Shown here in pieces: positions 55,578 to 64,000 of a DNA stretch of 64,000 nt. The translations under genes and the position numbers were made by a program. Below the pieces are notes generated by a model. The model was given only the letters and a program-made list of their open reading frames with translations. It made no database searches and was not told the DNA's origin. How positions within the stretch are numbered: the stretch's first letter is position 1; the number at the start of each line of letters is the position of its first letter. This DNA comes from Populus alba (lineage: Eukaryota > Streptophyta > Magnoliopsida > Malpighiales > Salicaceae), in contig NC_133299.1 of NCBI RefSeq assembly GCF_005239225.2, forward strand, positions 11,536,967 through 11,600,966. Direction: 5' to 3'.

Positions 55578-56529
55578 TGATGCGGATCAGCCCAACACCA
55601 AGCGTAATCATGCCAACGATCCATTGGAGGTGCCAATTGGGCCAATCACAAGAGCTAGGGCAAAGAAGCTTAAAGAAGCATTGAATGGGCTTGTTCAGAA
55701 CTTATGAAGCATGAAGAACAGCCTTTAATTCATCTAGTTCATGTCCAAGAAGAGCCCAATTCATGTGGAACAAGGGGTTGATATGTCCAGCCCAATACCA
55801 ACCTTGTTAGGCTTGTTTTATTTTCTAATGCTACAAGGATAAAAAGCCAGCAATTTATTCTCCTAATTAAGTAAGGAAGTTGACCATATCTTATTCCTAA
55901 AAAGAGGAGGACTATTTAATGCTTTTCCTAACATAGGAAGGAAAGTAATTAAATCAGCAACAAAGGAGGAAATTTATCCAAGCTAATCAAGGACATCAAA
56001 GGAAAAGCGATAGCAACACAAATTTGATTCTAGCATATTTAGGATGGTAATTTTTGGATTTTTATTATTTTTATTATTTTCTTCTTAGTTTTTGGGTTAT
56101 TATTACTTATTTGGGTCAATTGTAAGTGGGCTTCATATAAGTCCACCTAAGGGGGGTCCATTAGGGTTTCTTTAAATCTAGAGTCAGTATAAATAGAGGC
56201 ATAACCAAACATGTAAGGTTACGCAATTTTTAGATCAATAAACTTCTTTGCAGCACTTATGTGTTGGTGGGATAATCTCCCTTCCTTGGTTCTCTAAAGA
56301 ATTGAAAACGACTTATCGAAGAACAACTGGCTTCGTGGCGTCATCCTTATACTTCTCGTTCACGAATCTATATTCGTTGGGTGGGGGTTTTTCGTTTCCA
56401 ATAGTGTTGGTGCCTAGGTACAAGTTATCTTTGTGTCACACTCCTATCAAACCTGATTTACTTGGCTTTCCGGGAATTGGTGTCTTTGCGTGTGGGTTGC
56501 GTGACCACGTGATCACGAGGTTCGCATCA
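55578..56529 (+). mobile_element. Solo LTR of a CRM-like element in P2 integrase
   Basis: 952 bases from TGATGCGGATC to GGTTCGCATCA, flanked by TACTG (55573-55577 and 56530-56534). Its two ends resemble the C1 LTR but the middle is diverged, so it belongs to a sister family. No internal sequence remains. Confidence 0.93.
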
Positions 56530-58895
56530 TACTGCATTGTCAGTTTTCTTACAAGGAATGAAATGGGACATTTTGGAGAATCGATCAACCACCACCATTA
56601 TTGAATCCTTCCCACGTTGTGTTCTTGGTAATCCAAGTACAAAGTCCATGCTAATGTCCATCCGTGGTTGCTCTGGAATAGACAGCATATATAGTCTATA
56701 CACATTCTCTTTACCCTTAGCTCTCTTGCAAATAACACATCTTTCAATCACCTTGTGTACATCCCGTAACATATTGGGCAAAAAAAAATGTTCTTTCAGC
56801 AGCTCATAAGTCTTCTTCTCCCCAAAATGACCACTAAGACCACCACTATGAGCCTCTCGCACAAGCAATTCCCGTAACGAACCTGAAGGAATACACATTC
56901 TGCCTATTTTGAACAAGTAACCTTCATGCATAAAGAAACCATCACAAGCTCCCTTTACATATTCGGCAACCACATTAGCAAAGTAGGAATCATTGGCATA
57001 CTAATCCTTCACCTGTTCAAAACCCATCAGCCTTGCATTCAACATAGAGTAATGCATACCTCCTAGAAAGAGCATTGGCAACCACATTAACTTGCCCTTT
57101 CTTGTACTTTATGACATAAGGAAATGACTCCATGAACTCCACCCATTTAGCGTGTCTTCGATTCAGCTTGTTTTTCCCCTTAAGATACTTCAGGGCTTCA
57201 TGATCAGTATGTATAACAAATTCTTTAGGCAACAAGTAGTGCTGCCATACCTCTAGAGCCCGAATCAAAGTATAGAACTCTTTGTCGTAAATAGAGTAGT
57301 TCAAACGCGCTCCATTTAACTTTTCACTTAAGATTGCAATCGACCTCTTTTCTTGCATCAAAACAGCACCAATTCCAACCCCAGAAGCATCGCACTCTAT
57401 TTCAAATGTTTTAGCAAAGTCTGGAAGTGCTAAAACTATAGCAGTACACAACTTTTCCTTAATTAGCTCAAAAGCTTCCTGCGCATCTTCACTCCATCTA
57501 AACTCCTTCCCTTTTTTCAAGCATTATGTCATAGGAGCAATAATAGAGCTGAAGTCTTTCACAAATCGCCTGTAGAAAGAAGTTAAACCATGGAAACTCC
57601 TCACATCAGTGATACTAGCAGGTTTTGGCCAGTCTCGAATTGCCCCAATTTTCTCCTCATCAACTCTAACTCCCCTGCTAGAGATAATATATCCAAGAAA
57701 CACGACACTTTCTTTACAGAAGTAACACTTTGTGAGTTTCCCATACAACTTAGAATCTTGCAAAGTCTCAAACACAGCTCTAAGATGCTTCACATGATCA
57801 TCAAAGGTCTTGCTATACACCAGGATGTCTTCAAAATATACTACAACAAACAGCCCAATATACTTCCTCAAAACATGATTCATAAGCCTCATAAATGTAC
57901 TAGGCGCATTAGATAACCCAAACAGCATTACCATCCATTCATATAACCCCTGTTTAGTTTTAAATGTTGTTTTCCATTAATCTCCCTCTTTCATTCTAAT
58001 ATGGTGATAGCCACTCATCAAATCGACTTTAGAAAACAATGCAACACCATGCAACTCATCAAGCAAATCATCAAGTCTGGGTATAGGAAATCGATACTTA
58101 ACTGTTATTTTGTTGATAGCGCGGTTGTCCATACACATCCTCATGGTACCATCTTTCTTCAGTACAAGCAAAGTATGTACGGAACATGGACTAAGTGATT
58201 CTCGCACATAGCCCTTCTTTAAGAGCTCACCGACCTGCCTTTGAATTTCTTTCGCTTCCTCTGGATTACATCTGTATACTGGTCTATTAGGAAGTGAAGC
58301 TCCCGGCACCAAATCAATTTGATGCTCAATACCACAAAGAGGTGGTAACCCTTTAGGTAATTCATCTGGAAACACATCTTTAAATTCTTCAAGTAATTCC
58401 TTAATCTGTCTTGGTAAGCCCAATCCTTCTACTTGTAGTAGTTGCTTTGCCCAGACCATGAAAACAATCCCTGTCGTGGCTAATGCTTGTTTGATGTCTC
58501 CTTTTTTGGCTAACAACAGCCCCTTTCGTGATGTCACCTCCTTTTGTTGGCTTCGTAACTGATCCTCTCTAACTTGTTGAGAACTCAGTGGTAACAAGTT
58601 CACCTTCTTGCCATTCAGCATAAAAGAATAAGTGTTCTTTCGTTCATTGTAGGTCACATCCTTATCAAACTGCCATGGACAACCCAGCAACAAATGGCTA
58701 GCTGACATTGGAGCAACGTCACATAAAACCTCGTCGTGATAGGTTTTAATGGAAAAAGGTACACGAACTTGCTTTGTCACCTAAATCTCCCCATTCTCAT
58801 TCAGCCATCGCAAACTATAGGGTCTGTGGTGTGGAAGGGTAGTCAAACCCAATTTCTCCACCAAGGTAGTTGACGCAACATTAGTGCAACTTTCC
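56530..58895 (-). pseudogene. P2 pol: protease, RT, RNase H, integrase start
   Basis: Domains in order on the minus strand are protease (FSIKTYHDEVLCDV, HLLLGCPWQFD), RT ([32 protein letters not shown]), RNase H ([26 protein letters not shown]) and integrase (zinc finger CVICKRAK, core [10 protein letters not shown]). Stops lie near 58781, 57977, 57524 and 57002. The RT catalytic box reads YFED where YFDD is required, so this RT would be inactive even if read through. Confidence 0.88.
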
Positions 58896-59345
58896 ATTAT
58901 CAATGATCATCCCACACACCTTATCTCGAATTTGACTTCGAGTATGAAAGATGTTCTCGCATTGCTCGTCACTAACGTCAATTTGTGCATTCAGAACTCG
59001 TTGAACAACCAACAAATCTCCTTTCACTAGTTCGAAATCCTCTTCTTGTTCAGCCACTTGTACCTCATCTTCATCTTCAGTTTCAACCTCATCTCCATTA
59101 ATCAACTCTCCATGATCCACATTTGGATCTTCATCAGCTTCTGTAATATCATTTCGTGGCACCCAAAGTGCTTGCCTCTGTTGGGGTTGCAAATTATTTA
59201 TTTGCATCATTTGCATAAGGGTATTCAACTGTTCACGAATTCTAGTCATTTCATCCCGAATCTCAGCATGAGATCGTTGTAAGCCCATAACTTGTGCTTG
59301 TTCCAAACTTAACCCTCTTGGCAAATCTTCTTTATCTCCAGCCAT
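58881..59345 (-). pseudogene. P2 shortened gag fused towards protease
   Basis: From the ATG in MAGDKEDL the frame keeps the gag start (LSLEQAQVMGLQRSHAEIR) and then an acidic region, passing without capsid or zinc knuckle into the segment ahead of protease (CENIFHTRSQI). It ends by a one-base insertion within DNGSC of the protease active site. P+ has the same loss and the same extra base, so both descend from an already defective source. Confidence 0.75.
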
Positions 59346-59434
59346 AGTTAAGTCTATCAACCTCAATTCCAGCAAACCTTTCTTGTTGTTGTTGTTGTTG
59401 TTGTTTTTGGCTCCTGTCTTAGATCGCAACTGAT

Positions 59435-59446
59435 GCTCTGATACCA
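59435..59446 (-). other. Primer binding site of P2, tRNA-iMet
   Basis: The minus strand reads TGGTATCAGAGC two bases inside the 5' LTR. Confidence 0.9.
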
Positions 59447-59448
59447 GA

Positions 59449-60395
59449 TGATGTGCCGTGAATGATTCGAAAAATCGACAACAATGATTCTAACGAAAAT
59501 AGATGAAGGATGGGTCTGGTTGTGTTGTCTTTCTTTTGGTATTTAGGCTAGATTGTAGTGATTTAAGGTAAATAAGATGGAGGATAGACTAGAATGATAC
59601 TTTGATAAGTCGATCTGGATGCCATAGAGATCAATCTAGGATTTCGACGCCACACTCTTTGTGATTGAAGAGTAATAAGTCAGGTAGGGTTCTTCACAGA
59701 ACAAATTTGGAAGAACAACTCTTAATTCTCTGAAATTAAGTTTTCAAATCTTGGCCAAAAGTGTTTATTACATATTCTGATACATATTTATCTTTGGAAC
59801 ATCCCTCCAAAGTTAGGTGAATTCAACATGACAGAAGTCAAGCCTAAAAACTAGACTTTTAATAAAGTCAATAGACAAATTTAACTAACACACGTTTTTT
59901 TTTTTTACATTTCTAAAACATAAGCAGACCAAATTTAAAACAACCATAACTTTTGACACAAAAGTCCAATGCAATCATGGTTGGACAATCTAGAAAGATC
60001 ACGTTCTGAACTTGAATTTTACCTATATAAATCTTGCTTTCACATGCATTGGATGACTTCAAATTTGGGTTCAAATCCATCTATTATTCTGACCGTAAAC
60101 AACATCAATTCATTCACTTGCATTATCAATCCAAATACAAGTAGCCCAACATGAAAAAAACCATTAAGGGATTTTCCCATCTCCAAGTTCCAATTGTAGG
60201 CAAATAAGCACCCTTGAACCAATTTCAAACTGATTGCTAATTTTTAACTCCGACGCAGTTTCAATCATTGCAATTTGATTCGTCATGGCCCATTGTAGTT
60301 GTTTTGCTCTTGCTCTTGTCATTGGACCATCTGCACCCTCTTGCATATTAGATTCAGCTTTACGAGATGGATTATAATTCCCATGATGCACATCA
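59449..60395 (-). repeat. P2 5' LTR
   Basis: 947 bases; on the minus strand it starts TGATGTGCATC and ends GGCACATCA. It is very similar to 36532-37929 once the TRIM is removed. The ATTCA duplicate follows at 60396-60400. Confidence 0.92.
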
Positions 60396-60400
60396 ATTCA

Positions 60401-61462
60401 TGAAGAAAATAGAATATAAACATTAAGATTCATTCATATCTTAAAGAACTCACCTCAATCACCATCATCCTTGATTTGGATCCAAGAAAGAGATTAGCCA
60501 ACCATGATTATATATAATAACACTTTAATAAACATGAAATAACTTGAATCAAACTGAAATAATAAGTTTTACAAACTAAAGAATCGAAATCTACAAAGAA
60601 GAACACAAAAGAATTTCGGTAAAAATTCAGACACAAATCTGACTCTAACTTTGGACAGCAATTCGACCCTCTTAGAAGCCTCCTTTGGAGATGGCTATTA
60701 GATACATATTTATAGAAAATTCTGTTAGCTTTCCATATCATTAAATAACAGCTCATTTGGACATCTGAGTCAAAAGTTATGGGCAAAACACCAAAAGTTG
60801 TTCTGAAAATCAAATCAGGCCAGCTTGGAGAACACTTTGGTGCACGTTTTTCTTCCTCCTTTATGAGCTGTCTCTTTCTTTTTTTTGACCCAAAATAATG
60901 TCACAATGTCCCCTCCAGCTTTCCATCCATGTGTTTGCTCTCTTGGATCAATGAATTGCCCAAAATAAATCAAATGTTATTTGTTGTGTGGACATGTAAG
61001 ATCATGGATTGTACTTGGGCTGATTTGGAGGCTGATTTGGGGTTGAATTTAAGCATCAAATAAGTATACAAATGTACCTATTATTTGGGCTAAGATTGAC
61101 ATTGAAACCTTGAGTGTTTGATGGTTGAAGTTTGCACACAACATAAGGCAAGTTTGGGCTTAAAATAGATCATATGATATTCTTTTCTAGAATTGGAATA
61201 GAATTGATTTTTTGGGCAAATTTGGAGCACTTATTTGAACCAAGATTTGCTTCAATCCTCAACTAAATTTCTCTTCAATTCTTTGTTCCGAATTCTGACG
61301 TTGAATTTTCTGAAATAATTCATTTAAGCTCCAAAAACCTATCGAAACATTAAAAGAAACTTCATTACTAAAAAGCACATCACTTATTACAAAAAACCTA
61401 AATAAAAACAATAAATACATATGTAAAATAAAAGACTTAATGATACTTTTGATGCACAATCA
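60401..61462 (-). mobile_element. Solo LTR of an Athila/Tat-like element, right part
   Basis: This stretch continues 36004-36531 across the P2 insertion and ends CACAATCA before the GTTAC duplicate at 61463-61467. No gene is present; it is AT-rich with regulatory-looking but unassignable sequence, as expected for an LTR. Confidence 0.75.
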
Positions 61463-61467
61463 GTTAC

Positions 61468-62165
61468 TTTTCAGTACAGCATGTCATCCACAAACTGATG
61501 GACAAACTGAGGTAGTAAACCAAACTTTATCTTCTTTGTTACGAGCTGTTATACGTAAGAATTTGAAGAGCTGGGATACTTGTTTGCCTATTGTGGAGTT
61601 TGCATATAATCGTAGTGTGCATGGGGCTACAAAATTTTCACCATTTGAGGTTGTGTATGGCTTTAATCCTTATGTTCCTATTGATCTTGTTCATATTCCA
61701 ACTGATGAGAGGACATCTATGGATGGAATTAAAAAGGCAGAATTGATGAAGAAACTACATGAGCAGGTTCGACTACATATTGAGGAGAAAACAACAAAGT
61801 ATGCTAAACAAGCTAACAAGGGGCGAAAGATGGTCAGGTTTGAACCTAGAGAGCTTGTTTGGATTCATATTAGTAAGGGCAAATTTCCAAGCAAACGTAA
61901 GTCCAAGTTGATGCCAAGAGCTGAAGGTCCATTTCGAATTATAGAGAAGGTGAATGACAATGCATATAAGGTAGATCTTCCTGGTGATTACAACGTATCA
62001 GCTACTTTTAATGTGAAACACTTGACTCCATACTTGGATGATGATGACGATTCTGATTTGAGGACAAATCATTATCAACCCGAGGCTGATGATGTGCATC
62101 ATGGGAATTATAATCCATCTCGTAAAATTGACTCTAAATGCAAGAGGGTGCAGATGGTCCAATGA
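61468..62165 (+). pseudogene. P+ integrase C-terminal part
   Basis: It continues the integrase interrupted at 36003: STACHPQTDGQTEVVNQTL holds the catalytic glutamate, then FSPFEVVYGFNP and the C-terminal domain (GRKMVRFEPRELVWIHIS, NDNAYKVDLPGDYNVS). The frame runs into the 3' LTR at 62090 and is shifted near 62135, ahead of the GPMTRARAK segment. Confidence 0.88.
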
Positions 62166-63017
62166 CAAGAGCGAGAGCAAAACAACTATAACGGGCCATG
62201 ACGAATCAAATTACAATGATTGAAGCTGCGTCGGAGTTAAAAATTAGCAATCAATTTGAAATTTGTTCAAGGGTGCTTATTTGCCTATAATTGGAACTTG
62301 GAGATGGGAAAAGCCCTTAATGGTTCTTTTCATGCTGGGCTACTTGTATTTGGATTGATAATGCAAGTGAAGGAATTGATGTTGTTTACGGTCAGAACAG
62401 TAGATGGATTTCAACCCGAATTTAAAGTCATCCAATGCATGTGAAAGCAAGATTTATGTAGGTAAAATTCAAGTTCAAAACATGATCTTTCTAGATTGTC
62501 CAACCATGATTGCATTGAACTTTTGTGTCAAAAGTTAAGGCTGTTTTAAATTTGGTCTGCTTATGTTTCAGAAATGTCAAAACAAAAACATGTATTAGTT
62601 AAATTTGTCTATTGACTTTATTAAAAGTCTAGTTTTTAGGCTTGACTTCTATCATGTTCAATTCACCTAACATTGGAGGGATGTTCCAATGATAAATATA
62701 GTATCAGAAAATGTAATAAACACTTTTGGCCAAGATTTGAAACTTAATTCAGAGAATTAAGAGTTGATCTTCCAAATTCATTTTGTGAAGAACCCTACCT
62801 GACTTATCACTCTTCAATCACAAAGAGTGTGGCGTCGAAATCCTAGACTGATCTTTGTGGCGTCCAAATCGACTTATCAAAGTATCATTCTAATCTATCC
62901 TCCATCTTATTTACTTTTAAATCACTATAATGCCGCCTAAATACCAAAAGAAAGACAACACAACCAGACCCATCCTTCATCCATTTTCGTTAGAATCATT
63001 GTTGCCGATTTTCAAAT
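62090..63017 (+). repeat. P+ 3' LTR, lacking its last 14 bases
   Basis: 928 bases matching 33405-34349 but ending at 'tcaaatca' without the final TTCACGGCACATCA. It joins Athila-2 sequence directly, and the first 73-74 bases of that sequence repeat what lies left of the 5' LTR. A normal 5-base target duplicate is therefore absent. Confidence 0.85.
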
Positions 63018-63765
63018 CAACTCGGGTTACAAATACTGATACGTAGATAGTGCAATGTTTGATTCCCTTAAGCTTTTCTCCTCAACCCATGTAACAAGCG
63101 TTGGGCCAATAGCTCCCAAGTCAGTTGACTTTAGGGTATTAAGTGTTAAAACACCCCTTCGGGCTTAATTACTTAGGTTAGGGAGGCTACGAAACCAAAC
63201 TTATCTACCTTTTTATTATCATTGTTTTTTTTTTTTTTTGCAAATTATGTACTATCCCTTTCCCTTATTTGTTACATTTAACAAAAGAACATAAATAATG
63301 TAATAATCCAATGTGCAACCCACAATCATATGTTAAAGTGTGTGTGTGAAAATGAAGATTTAAAAATACTTGTTAAATAAGCATATGAGCAAAATCAAGT
63401 GCTACCAATATGAGAGTTTGTAAACCTGAATATTTCAAGAAGTATTCTGATAGGCCCTGTTAAGAATGTTTACTAATGTCTCAAGAGTCACTTTAACAAA
63501 AGAACTCATTTTACTCTGTCATCCTAGTAACAACAGTTTTGCAAATAGTTTATGAAATAGAAAACACAGGTTTTTTTTTTTTTAAATATCAACTACTACC
63601 CTTTCCCCCCAACCAAAATGAGACATTGTCCTTAATGTCTTAAGGTAGAAAGATAGAATATAGAAGACATCGCCTAAAATAACGAACATTGACAAACCTA
63701 ATACACACTTAAACAAATATAAGAAACAACAAAACACGATAATAAAACCAAAAGACACAAAGTTT
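63018..63765 (-). other. Athila-2 3' non-coding region, resumed
   Basis: Closely similar to 954-1034 plus 2760-3474 of Athila-A without the solo LTR. No gene. It gives the empty site for that solo LTR (near 63095). Confidence 0.8.
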
Positions 63766-64000
63766 TTACAAACGAAGGCTTAAATCCAATCTAAGCTTTT
63801 TACGGTTTTCCTTAGTTGACCAATTTATGCAACTCATGGAGGGATTAATTATAGGGATGAAAGATTGTAATTGGTCAATCAATTGTTCAACAATAGTAGC
63901 AGAGATTATGATTTGTCGTGCTGAAGATGTTAGAAATTCCTGTTCCACAGCATGATCAAGAAAAGACAACAACTTATCATAAAAACCATTAACATTTAAC
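63766..64000 (-). CDS. LOG-like gene, second copy, C-terminal part (continues past the window)
   Basis: The last 78 codons of a LOG-like protein are visible and open to the window edge (NVNGFYDKLLSFLDHAVEQEF at the upstream end, here named by NGFYDK and DHAVEQEF, to KKLRLDLSLRL at the stop). They align with 3475-3715 of the Athila-A copy with about a dozen residue changes and a two-codon in-frame difference. The downstream flank is the same Athila sequence for more than 700 bases. The motif-bearing N-terminal part lies off the window, so integrity is unknown. Confidence 0.85.
   Translation of the reverse strand, partial: LNVNGFYDKLLSFLDHAVEQEFLTSSARQIIISATIVEQLIDQLQSFIPIINPSMSCINWSTKENRKKLRLDLSLRL

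Overview
The window is nuclear DNA of a woody eudicot. A Salicaceae genome, probably Populus, is the best guess: the cytochrome P450 reductase gene carries in intron 2 the degenerate tandem repeat (phrases such as 'gttaactcgggttgac') that I associate with poplar DNA. This identification is an inference. The only clearly functional host gene is a complete 18-exon NADPH-cytochrome P450 reductase on the + strand (20482-27430). The rest is mostly LTR retrotransposons, several nested inside one another, plus one L1-type LINE, one TRIM and a decayed hAT transposon.

Layout. (1) 1-12354 is an Athila-type Ty3/gypsy element on the minus strand (Athila-A): 5' LTR 10560-12354, tRNA-Asp primer site, broken gag, protease, RT/RNase H and integrase, two small conserved accessory frames, then a complete intronless LOG-like cytokinin-activation gene (3475-4134). 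A solo LTR of the same family sits in reverse orientation in its 3' region. (2) 12388-14050 is the remnant of a hAT transposase gene. (3) 14051-20100 is AT-rich intergenic DNA with a tandem duplication and one small unexplained reading frame. (4) 20100-27800 is the reductase gene. (5) 28845-64000 is a nested retrotransposon block.

Nesting from outside in: an Athila fragment (28845-31066); Athila-2, whose 3' LTR is 31067-32894 and which resumes at 63018 and runs off the window with a second LOG copy; a CRM-like element called P+ (33405-63017); a solo LTR (36004-61462); a second P copy, P2, on the minus strand (36532-60395); a CRM-like element C1 (38513-55416); and inside C1 a LINE (40467-46359) and a short CRM-like derivative C2 (48125 to about 51418). 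P2 also holds a 448-bp TRIM and another solo LTR. Most joints are fixed by exact or near-exact target-site duplications.

The most interesting observation is the LOG-like gene inside Athila. It has no introns, its frame is open, it lies between integrase and the 3' LTR in sense orientation, it occurs twice with the same flanking element sequence, and a third copy of the element keeps what looks like the tail of LOG at a deletion scar. This suggests that a host hormone-activation gene was captured and copied by an Athila lineage. A second notable feature is an interleaved hybrid sequence at about 50.70-51.42 kb that looks like an assembly consensus error at the edge of a heterozygous or copy-specific insertion. 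No tRNA, rRNA or CRISPR loci were seen.
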